Positions 24,719-35,500 of a DNA stretch of 64,000 bases are shown one piece after another. Position 1 is the first letter of the stretch, and each line of letters starts with the position of its first letter. The notes under the pieces were generated by a model. That model did no database searches. It saw nothing but the letters and a program-made list of their open reading frames with translations, and was not told where the DNA came from. The DNA comes from Macrocystis pyrifera (lineage: Eukaryota > Sar > Phaeophyceae > Laminariales > Laminariaceae), in NCBI GenBank assembly GCA_031763025.1, contig JASSKH010000021.1, positions 2,232,001 to 2,296,000 on the forward strand. The letters are read 5' to 3'. The position numbers and the translations under genes are program-made.

Positions 24719-25732
24719 GGAAGCACGTACAGAAGAAGAAAGAGTCGGACCTGTTGCATGGGTTTCTTTTTGGTTTTGGCTGTTCTCTTGTTTCTCTTTT
24801 GTCGGGGGACGTTTATTTTTAATAGTGATCAACATCGAAGCTCATATTGTCGAATGGCAAACGCAATAATAAGAACATCAAGACTTCCGTGTAAAAATGA
24901 CCGGCGTGTGATATTACAACTGGAACTCGGTGTAAATCGTTGATACGGGGTGAGGAACCTGATGATGCCGCCACTCCCTCTTCTGCCTTATTGTGTCGTG
25001 GTGTCAGGTGCTCTTTAATAATGAATAAAAACCTGGGCCAGTTTGAGCTACGCGCTGACCGAGTAGCCGACAGAGGGTTTGTTCTCAGGTTGGTGACTGA
25101 GCAACTCAGTGGTTTGTCCTTTGTGACTGAACATCAGATGGCTCTGCCCACGAATACGCGCGACACATTGCAGTATCGTGTTATTTGCAGGCATTGTCGG
25201 CGATCATCTCCAGGGAATAAGGCTTATAATACACCACCGTCCATGTATTATTGTATGTGTGTACAAGGCGCTTCGCCCCGCAGGTGGCCTACGCCGCCCG
25301 CTACGCTCGCTCAGGAAGGAAACATCAAATTATGCGAAGCGGACAGAGGTCCATGATTGCATATTGTTTTTTTTATGGCCCCTGTAGTTAGCTGCAAACT
25401 GGCGACTTGATAATAATGCCAAGAGTCCCGCCGCCATGCTTCAGGAGAAAACAGCTCGGACGCCACATATGCTTCGCGTCGCGGGCGGTTTTCCGCTACT
25501 CTCGCTCACACGTCGTACATACGTACATACCCCAGGTAGGGTACTTATTTTCTTCTTTCGATGTGCTCTGTGTCTGTGTACTCGTCGTATGTACGAAAGA
25601 TAAAGCACAGAACGGCACAGCAACACAGCAAAAGCAATGAAAATGAAACCGAAAAATTCTAAAATAAATAAAATCCCCGTCCCCTTTCGTGTAATAATTT
25701 ACTACCTGAGTGGAACACCTTACACCAGTTGA

Positions 25733-26323
25733 AGAGAAATGTAGACTAAAATGTTACCACGTAACAAACGCTACATGAATTTAAGGCTTATGAACTCGAT
25801 TTCCACCACATTAAGACTAAAAATGTTACGCATCTACCTGAGTGGAACACCTTACACCAGTTGAAGAGAAATGTAGACTAACATGTTACCACGTAACAAA
25901 CGCTACATGAATTTAAGGCTTACAAACTCGATTTCCACCACATTCCCCCTCACTAAACCTGACTTATCTCTCCTTGCGAGTAAGTCAGGAACCCCGATGA
26001 GACTCTGAGTATCCAAGTTTTACCTCCGACTTTTCGGTACCGGACTCAGTATGCAATGATCGCATTGCTCTCATCGTTCCTTCCTAGGTGTTTTCTAAGT
26101 GAGTGAGTTTTACAGGTTCTTGAACATGAGATATTATTCCCCCCTTTTTTTTTTTTTCTTTTTTTTTTTTTTCGGGGGATGAAGGCGAGAATCGAACCAC
26201 GGACCTCGCTCTTCATAATCTCACGTCCTGCCGACGACGCCATTGTCGGAAATGTAGACTAAAAATGTTACGTAACAAACGCTACATGAATTTAAGGCTT
26301 CTAAACTCGATTTCCACCACACA
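25733..26323. mobile_element. Composite insertion in family F copy 2
   Basis: Three copies of a roughly 80-base block (GAAATGTAGACTAAAA..ACGCTACATGAATTTAAGG) at 25738, 25866 and 26250 enclose a 300-base segment with homopolymers and a tRNA-like stretch. The host sequence CTGAGTGGAACACCTTACAC is repeated on both sides of the first block, so the insertion was followed by local duplication. Confidence 0.6.
26174..26246 (-). other. tRNA-like segment (A- and B-box-like)
   Basis: The minus strand reads TGGCGTCGTCGGCAGGACG (A-box-like), an interior GAGATTATGAAGAGC, and GGTTCGATTCTCGCC (B-box-like). The T-arm does not pair well and no clear anticodon stem exists. A tRNA pseudogene or SINE head is more likely than a functional tRNA. 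Confidence 0.3.
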
Positions 26324-27030
26324 GTCAAAAAAAAGAAAAAAATGAAAAAAAGAAAAAATCTTACAGCAGAGCTTCTCTCTCAGCCTCGTACGCCGTCCGC
26401 CCCTCTCGCGACCATCTCGCCACCGATTCAGTCCGGGTAAAGCTTCCCCCCCCTCTCTTCCACAGTGAGCCCCGTCGCCCGCCTCGCGTGAAGCCCGGTG
26501 CTCACCGTGGACCTCGACGCAAGCTCGACAATGTTGGTGCTCATTCGGTGTACCTCCCTCTTGTGACTCTCAGCCCGGTCGCAAAAATAAGCACCGCTTG
26601 AATATTATCTGACAATCCCGAACGACCCTTAAATACTCGTACGTACTCTATCAAACATCACAAATGGAGGCCAGACAGAGCCTATTGATGCGTCCCTCGT
26701 GTCTCGAGGCACACGCGACGCCTAGGCACGAAAGCGGCGACCGCGCTCCTTGCAACTCCCCCTCTACTCGCCAGCATCCGCTGACACCCGCGACGGTGCC
26801 GGGTTCGCCCGCGCGACCGTGCTCGGAGTACACGCACGCACACGAAACGAAAGAAGAAAAAAAGGAAAGAAGGACTGAAAGTACGACGAGAAATAAATGG
26901 AGAAAACAAAGACTCGCTGGAACGGTCCGGCAAGTAATAAACGGAGGCGATTTCCAAGTGGGAGCTCTGAGAGGCCAGGGATGTACCAACCGAGCACGCT
27001 CAGAGATTGAGATCTAAGTATGTAGTTCTA

Positions 27031-28203
27031 CAAGGCGCTTCGCCCCGCAGGTGGCCTACGCCGCCCGCTACGCTCGCTCTCAGGAAGGAAACATCAAATT
27101 ATGCGAAGCGGACAGAGGTCCATGATTGCATATTGTTTTTTTTATAGCCCCTGTAGTTAGCTGCAAACTGGCGACTTGATATAATGCCAAGAGTCCCGCC
27201 GCCATGCTTCAGGAGAAAACAGCTCGGACGCCACATATGCTTCGCGTCGCGGGTGGTTTTCCGCTACGCTCGCTCACACGTCGTACAAACGTATACACAC
27301 CCCAGGTAGGGTACTTATTTTCTTCTTTCGATATGCTCTTGTGTCTGTGTACTCGTCGTATGTACGAAAGATAAAGCACAGAACGGCACAGCAACACAGC
27401 AAAAACAATGAAAATGAAACCGAAAATTTCTAAAAAATAAAAAAAATCCCCGTCCCCTTTCGTGTACGTAATAATTTACTACTTGGAACACCATACACCA
27501 GTCAAAAAAAAGAAAAAAATGAAAAAAAATGAAAAATCTTACAGCAGAGCTCTCTCAGCCTCGTACGCCGCCCGCCCCTCCCGCGACCATCTCGCCTCCG
27601 ATTCAGTCCGGGAAAAGCTTCCCTCCCTCTCTTCCACAGTGAGCCCCGTCGCCCGCCTCGCGTGAAGCCCGGTGCTCACCGTGGACCTCGACACAAGCTC
27701 GACAATGTTGGTGCTCATTCGGTGTACCTCCCTCTTGTGACTCTCAGCCCGGTCGCAAAAATAAGCACCGCTTGAATATTATCTTACAATCCCGAACGAC
27801 CCTCAAATACGCGTACGTACTCTATCCAAAATCACAAATGGAGGCCAGACAGAACCTATTGATGCATCCCTCGTGTCTCGAGGCACACGCGACGCCTAGG
27901 CACGAAAGCGGCGACCGCGCTCCTTGCAACTCCCCCTCTACTCGCCAGCATCCGCTGACACCCGCGACGGTGCCGGGTTCGCCCGCGCAACCGTGCTCGG
28001 AGTACACGCACGCACACGAAACGAAAGAAGAAAAAAGGAAAGAAGGACTGAAAGTACGACGAGAAATAAATGGAGAAAACAAAGACTCGCTGGAACGGTC
28101 CGGCAAGTAATGAACGGAGGCGATTCCCAAGTGGGAGCTCTGAGAGGCCAGGGATGTACCAACCGAGTACGCTCAGAGGTTGAGATATCTATAAGTAGTT
28201 CTA
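27031..28203 (+). repeat. Family F repeat, copy 3
   Basis: 1.17 kb, nearly identical to copy 2 without the insertion, ending AAGTAGTTCTA. Contains hairpins made of GCGGGCGG/CCGCCCGC-type arms near CGCTTCGC motifs. Confidence 0.8.
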
Positions 28204-28544
28204 TGTTCGACGTCAGGAAAATTCCCGAAAAAAAAATATAAAAAAAAAACGCCGCGAGAACGGTGATAGAAACGGCACCGATCCACGGATTGTGGCCAGG
28301 GTTTTCTATGCCTCCGTCCTAGCAACGTGCCACGCCTTGCGCGGGTTGGTGGTCACCCCGTAAACGAGTCAGAGGGGGAGTCGCAGCGAATGAGAGCACG
28401 CTATACAAATTTAAGTTCAGGCGTATATGCCATGCGCGAGCACGGACAAGGAGGGCAAAACACGTTCGTGGTGTACGTGCTGTAGTTTAATGGCGGGATG
28501 CTAATCCACGCACGTGCAGTGTTGCATGCCCTGTAGCAGGTATA

Positions 28545-29135
28545 TACCTCTGGTATGATGGTAATGGTAATTATCATCCTGAACGTCCTGAGCGGCGGTG
28601 GGTATTTCTGCGTCGTGTTTCGCAAGGACTGTTCGCAGCTACGAATACGTTGGATAGCAAGGGAGCAGGACGAAACGACCGTAGGTTACGAAAAAAAAAG
28701 TCGATACATCGTGCGGGGGCGCGGATGGGTGCGTGGTGGGTGCGTCGGTTTCCTGTTTCTTTTCGCAATGGTGTATACATATCTAATACATGGTACCCTT
28801 GTATATATCAAACAAACGTCGCGCGAGCATCAAACGAACGGCGCACAACATCTATATCTACCGGAACCTGTCTGTTGTCTCCGGCGGACACACCTCCCTT
28901 GCTCTTGTCCTGCTACAGTAGTAGATGGTATCCTGAGCAGTGGGAATGTTCTATTTCGTGCCTCGCAAGGAGGAATGTTCGCAGCCACGAGCACTTCGGA
29001 TAGACAGCACACACGCGAGAAACGAAGACAGGTTACGAAAGAAAAAGTCGAAACGTGCGTCCAAATGTCCAAACGTCGTGGAGGAGGGGTGTGTGGCGGG
29101 TGTGGCGGTTTCGTTTTTTCTTTTTGAAAAGAACA
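28545..29135 (+). repeat. Tandem duplication upstream of exon 1
   Basis: Two diverged copies (28545-28790 and 28925-29135) share a block order: a GATGGTA segment, CGCAAGGA, GTTCGCAGC, GGTTACGAAA before AAAAGTCGA, and a GGGTG-rich end. They lie 0.25-0.8 kb upstream of the ATG at 29372, so they probably include the promoter or 5' UTR. No core promoter element is recognisable. Confidence 0.6.
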
Positions 29136-29371
29136 AACGCCTCACGAAAACATGTTGTGGAAACCCCAAAAACCCCAGGAGGCTCCTCTGATGTGTCTCT
29201 CTCTTGTGTAAAATCCACCAGAGACGGCGGCTGCAGGCTTTGCTCTGCACCCTTGCTCTACCCCGCTTGCAACTCGAATCACACCAAGCCTCTTGGCCCG
29301 ACTACGAAACGGCTGCTGCAGTCTTCGCTCGGGAAGGAAAGGTGGTGTAGCGAGCGCCCCCAAGCTTCGAC

Positions 29372-29509
29372 ATGACAGCGAAGAACAAGGGGACGAAATG
29401 GGCCACCCTAGAGCTGGTCGAGGATCCTCCCACGCCCGAAGCGGTGTCCCAGCCAATCACAGGCCCCATCAGCGAGAAGGTTCCGAGGACTATTACGCTC
29501 CATGGGAAC
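29372..29509 (+). CDS. Exon 1: N-terminus and first strand of FHA domain
   Basis: 46 codons from the ATG to a GTGAGT donor. The start is chosen because this is the first ATG in frame after an in-frame TAG at 29348. The protein begins MTAKNKGTKWATLELVED, and the exon ends with TITLHGN. This is the hydrophobic first beta-strand that normally precedes the Gly-Arg motif of FHA domains. The exon ends in phase 0 and joins directly to exon 2 to give LHGN-STYVGR, the expected FHA spacing. This makes the pairing across a 10-kb intron convincing. The upstream flank holds a tandem duplication but no obvious TATA box. Confidence 0.78.
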
Positions 29510-32500
29510 GTGAGTGCCCCCGTCGTGCTTGTTATTTAGCAGTGTTTAGTGCAGGGTGGGGGGTGGTCCTTTTTGGTGGTTTTGTTTCCACCTGCGAATT
29601 TGCGCTTTTTCACATCATGTCAATCCCCAGCAGCAACTCTACAGCAGCAGTACTCGTAGTAGATCTCGAATTTGATTTTGAATATGATGGGAGTGTGTGT
29701 GCTTCAAACATCTGCATAACCAACACTAGCATAATATCAATAGTAGCAGTATAAGGTCGTACAAAGTGGTAAGCAAGGCACAACTGCAGCCAACGCCCCG
29801 TCTCCTACGGGCAACATCGGGTGGCAGCTTGATTGACGACGATGATAGCTGCATGTGAATTCGTAGCGGCACGGTGCCGCGGAATGCGGCTTGGGTGCAG
29901 CGCGTATTTAATACAATTGCGACCCCAACCCTTTGCACTTGCACCCTGCCGGCCTGCCGGTTGCGTCGTGGAGAACACAAACCCACCGATGATGGTGGCC
30001 CTTATTAATAGAGCAAGCGCGTGCGTGAGACTCGAGGGACCTAATGATTTGTACGTAGAAGGAACCAGGGAGAACTCGGGGCGGGTTGCTATTATTTGAA
30101 TGACAGCCAGTCCCCGCCCTACGTATCGTGCATATATATATATATATACCCACAGGCTGCGCGTATCATACACATGGCGGCTGTTTGTTGTCCACACTCT
30201 GGACAATGGACACAACAGCAGTAGTCTATTGCTTCGACAATAGACGAGGGGGGGGATCTATCAATGTATATTATCTGCGACAATATATTGTGGAAGGTAT
30301 CTATCGATAGATATTTGTCGGCGACAATAGACTGGTGATATTGTCCATCGATAGACATTGTCCAACACAATAGATGGTGAACGTCGTCCATCGATGGCCA
30401 TTGTAGGCCACAGCAGTAGAATGTGCGAGATGTCGATCGATGGCCGTTGCCGGCCACGATAGATTGTGCGAGATGTCTATCGATAGCCATTGGTGACCAC
30501 AATAGGTTATGCGAGAGGTCTATCGATGGCCATTGCGGGCCACAATAGATTGCGCGGGAGGTCTATTCGACGGCCATTGCCGGCCACAATAGATTGTGCG
30601 ATATGTCTATCGATGGGCATTGCCGGCCACCATAGATTGTACGTACGAGATGTCTATCGATGGCCATTGCCGGCCATAATAGATTGTACAAGCTATTTAT
30701 CCATCGATAACCATCTCGAGGATATTTAGCACTCATCCCACGATATACGAGGCATGTCATGTTCTGTATGTATGTGGCAATGTAAACCGACGCCATCATG
30801 TTGTAGAGACCATACGCTCTCACACTCATTTGAAGAAGACCTTATATATAGATGTCGCTATTAGAGTGTTTGCGAAAGAACCGATTATGGTTGGGTCGAG
30901 AACCACAGGCTATTCACCAAACCAAAACAGAATCGGGTTTGAAAGTGATTGCGAGAATCCAAAGCGATCATTTCGGTTTTGAACTGGAAATAATATTCTA
31001 GGAAAATGGAATACAGCAACAAATGACAAATAACGAAATAAAAGTACGAAAAATGGAACACCAACGGCTTCGTGCGAGATGCTGCTCGCTGCTGCTGCTG
31101 CTGCTGCTGCATGGCTCGCTGCGTGTGTGTGTGCTCTGTGCTCTATGGCAGCCATGCGAAGAGTGCCAATCGATGCGACCGAAGCCCGTTGTGCAGTGCG
31201 TGCGTAGGCGTGCTGTGTGTGGGTGTGCGTGTGGTGCGGTAACACGCGCCAGAGCCCTGAGTACCGCTACTGTGTTGCCGCATCAAGAACAAGCAGCACA
31301 GCAGAGCAACAACTTCCGAAGCAGTCCACAGCGCACAGGGCGCCGTCAACGATGTTGACGCTGCATCCTGACAGCCCTCCGCCGCATATGGCCGCATGAC
31401 TTTGCCGGTCTTCGCGACGGCCTCGCGTTGATACGGCCTCGCCAAATGGGCCGTGCGCTCGGTTAGATAGCTTGGTGGTGTGAGTATCATGCCTCCCTCC
31501 TCGTGCTGGGCTACGCTGTGCGTATGAGCACGTGACGTAGATGATTATGATTTCTTGCCAAATACGATGTTTCATTCGCCCGGGGCATGTCCGGGTTGTT
31601 CTGGCCAATGAAGCTATGATCATAGTCGAAACCCAAGAAGCCAAACCCAACCCGAAAATTTTATGAAGATATGGCCCATATGAGCCGATTTTGGGTCCTT
31701 ATTTTGGGAAGTTGATTATTTTTTGGGATAGGGAGAATAGAAATACGCCAAACCCAATTATAATCCGAACTTCGCAAACACCATATTATTAGAAACTCGC
31801 GCACCAAGATATTGGTAACTGTCAACTGTCATCAACTTGTGTGCGCTGGTACTTTCGGAAATTGACTCGATTTAATACCCTTACTTTGTCCTACAGTCTA
31901 TCACCTCCACTTTGAATATAACGTGGATCATTAAACTCAAACCACCTTACCCTGAGAATTCTTATGTTCCCGTTTCTCATCTCGAGTTTGTTTGTGCTAT
32001 ACTGAAACCAAGTAAGAATTATTTTTTCGGATGCTGGTCATCTTTATTTTAGATTGTTTTTTGTTCGGAAATAAATTCGATTTATTACCCTTATATTGTC
32101 GTATATCAACTGCACTTTCAAAAATAATCTGGATACTAAAAATACAACACCTTGACAAGAAAATTATCAGCTTTCCGTTTCTTAACTCGATGTTTTTGTC
32201 TGGTGCTGAAATGAAGTAAGTCAAGTTCATATTTTTCGGAGCCCGGCCAACAATCTAGTGTGGGTGGCGATGGCTATTGTTGGACACAATCGCGTGCCTA
32301 TTATTGGCGGCAATAGAAGCTTCGGCGGTGGTCAAGAATGGCCATCGACATGCATCATTCCACGGTATACAACAGGTTAAGGTAATAGTCTATTACGAAA
32401 ACACGCCCGACAGTCTATTGTGGGTGACGATAGCTATTGATGGATACAATTGCATGTGTAGTGTTGGCGGCAATAGCCATCGATAGGCGAACGTTTTGGT

Positions 32501-35500
32501 CTATTGTTCGAACATAATCTATCACGGTTGCTTCCCCAACATCTATTGTTCAGGACAATGACCATCTATGGACAACCTTGTGACTCCATTGTTAGGGCAA
32601 AGGCATATTGTCTCCATTGTCGAAAATGTATTGTTCCCTGACAATATCTATCGATAGACAGCGTTGCCAGTCTATTGTCGTTATCAACAGTTATTGATAG
32701 ACAGCGCTGCCAGTCCATTGTGGTTAACAGTGTCTATCGATAGAAAGTGTTGCGAGTCTATCGTGGTTCAAAATGTCTATCTTTAGCCAGCGTTGCCAGT
32801 CTCTAGTCGTTAACAATATCCAATGACATACGCTTTTTCGAGGCTGCTGTAGCGGCAATGTTATATTTCCTTTCTATTGTCCAGGGTATAAGCACATCTT
32901 ACCTCACCTATCTTATCCGTACAGAGTGTAACCGAATAGGAAATCACTATTAATAGCACAGAGCACCAACCACAACAACACAGCCGACGATGCAACACAC
33001 TTCACCCCCGTGATGCCCACTGCCTTGTTGAGACACACAACGCTGCAGCCCTCCTTCACGCTATGCATGCACCGACATTGCTGCTCATCACGATACACCA
33101 TGCACTCATTCCATACTGGTGGTGATCACGAGATTGATACATGAAATTGCTGCGGCACAAAATTGCTTGGTAAATCAGAGTGCATTGTAGGTGTGGAAAT
33201 GAGCTGGTGATGGTGTCCATCGATAGACCTTGTCCACCACAATCGATCCTCAACGGTGTCCATCGATAGCAATTGCCGGCCACACTAGATTAGAAATGTA
33301 TCTATCGATAGCCATTGTTGGTCACAATAGATTCAGAAACATATCTATCGATAGCCATTACCGGTCACAATAGATCAAGAAATGCATCTATCGATAGCCA
33401 TTGCCGGCCACAATAGATCAAGAAATAAATGTGTTCATCGATAGCCACTGTGGACCGACCGCAGTAGATCCTGTAAGCTATCCGTCGATAGCCATTGTCG
33501 GTGACAATAGCTTCCAACCCAGGTACTTCAGCACACTCCTGCCTGAACAATATGTTGGGGACGTAACCTATCGATAGACATTGCCGACGACAATGGATCA
33601 AGGAACGCGCTAATCGATATCGTTTGCCGACGACAATAGACCCGTCCATTGCACCAAATTACATTACTATTGCAGGGGCCATTGTCTATTGCCCAGGGTG
33701 TGGTTTTGTTCTCACAAAAATCATTTGAGTTTGAAAACAATTGTTCGTAGGTACTGCTTGCTTCTCTTATGGACGCCTTTGTTGTTTACTTAATTTGTCC
33801 CCCCCAAATCCCCGAACCTCTCTCCTATTCTCTGAATGCCTCCTACAGTAGTATTACTTGCGGATTGCGCCGAAGCAATACCCGACAAGATCGGTCTTTT
33901 TGGTCTCAATATTTTTTCTCCGCGTCACTCACGGCGACACTGATGTATTTGGCTTGACTTGTCTACAACCTACCTGGCATCTTCTAGCCCGCTTGTCGAC
34001 AACTCTAAAACTCACCAGGTATATATTAACCCACATACACACCCCGCATTTATATGTTTATCCTACTGTAATCGAATTGTATATAGAACTACTTACTTAG
34101 ATCTCGATCTCTGAGCGTGCTCGGTTGGTACATCCCTGGCCTCTCAGAGCTCCCACTTGGAAATCGCCTCCTTTTATTTCTTGCCGGACCCTTCCAGCGG
34201 GTCTTTGTTTTCTCCAATTCTCGTCGTACTTTCAGTCCTTCTTTCTTTTTTTCTTCTTTCGTTTGGTGTGCGTGCGTGTACTCTGAGCACGGTTGCGCGG
34301 GCGAACCCGGCACCGTCGCGGGTGTCAACGGATGCTGGCGGATTGAGGGGGAGTTGCAAGGAGCGCGGTCGCCGCTTTCGTGCCTAGGCGTCGCGTGTGC
34401 CTCGATACACGAGGGATGCATCAATAGGCTCTGTCTGGCCTCCATTTGTGATGTTTGATAGAGTACGTACGAGTATTTAAGGGTCGTTCGGGATTGTCAG
34501 ATAATATTCAAGCGGTGCTTATTTTTGCGACCGGGCTGAAAGTCACAAGAGGGAGGTATCCCGAATGAGCACCAACATTGTCGAGCTTGCGTCGAGGTTC
34601 ACGGTGAGCACCGGGCTTCACGCGAGGCGGTCGACGGGGCTCACTGTGGAAGAGAGGGAGGAAAGCTTTGCCCGGACTGAATCGGAGGCGAGATGGTCGC
34701 GAAAGGGGCGGGCGGCGTACGAGGCTGAGAGAGAAGCTCTGCTGTTTGATTTTCTTTTTTTCGTTTCTTCTTTTTTGACTGGTGTATGGTGTTCCAATCA
34801 GGTAGTAAATTATTATACGAAAGGGGACGGGATTTTTTTTTCTTTCAGGAATTCTCGGTTTCATTTTCATTGTTTTTGCTGTGTTGCTGTGCTGTGCTGT
34901 GCTTTATCTTTCGTACATACGAGTACAGGCACAGATCATATTAAAAGAAGAAAATAAGTACCCTGCCTGGGGATATGTATGTACGTATGTACGACGTGTG
35001 AGCGAGCGTAGCGGAAAACCGCCCGCGACGCGAAGCACATGTGGCGTCCGAGCTGTTTTCCCCTGAAGCATTGCGGCGGGACTCTTGGCATTATCAAGTC
35101 GCCAGTTTGCAACAGATACTACAGCAGGGGTAATGAAAAAAGCAATATTCAATTATGGACCTCTGTCCGCTTCGCATAATTTGATGTACTTTTCCTTCCT
35201 GGGCGAGCGTAGCGGGCGGCGTAGGCCGCCCGCGGAACGAAGCGCCTTGAAACTACTTACATAGATCTCGATCTCTGAGCGTGCTCGGTTGGTACATCCC
35301 TGGCGTCTCAGAGCTCACACTTGGAAATCGCCTCTTTTCTTACTTGTCGGACCTTTCCAACGGTTCTTTGTTTTATCCATTTCTCTTCGCACTTTCAGTC
35401 CTTTTCCTTTTTTGTTCTTTCGTTTCGTGTGCGTGCGTGTACTCCGAGCATGGCACCGCGGGCGAGCGCGGCACCGTCGCGGGTGTCAGCGGGTGCTGGC

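Larger units (their letters stand above)
25264..27030 (+). repeat. Family F repeat, copy 2, with 0.6-kb insertion
   Basis: Joined head-to-tail with copy 3 at GTAGTTCTA|CAAGGCGCTTCG. An insertion of about 590 bases (25733-26323) with its own repeats breaks it. Minus-strand frames such as MSTNIVELASRSTVSTG recur in other copies but are interrupted by stops. Confidence 0.8.

Noticed and set aside
30225..30725. Regular repeats resembling a CRISPR array
   Set aside because: Spacers are not unique, units are degenerate and palindromic throughout, and the context is a eukaryotic intron without cas genes.
34565..34957. 130-codon frame starting MSTNIVELASRFTVSTG in family F
   Set aside because: The start is shared by other copies, but each is broken by stops at a different place. 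It reflects repeat similarity rather than a conserved protein.
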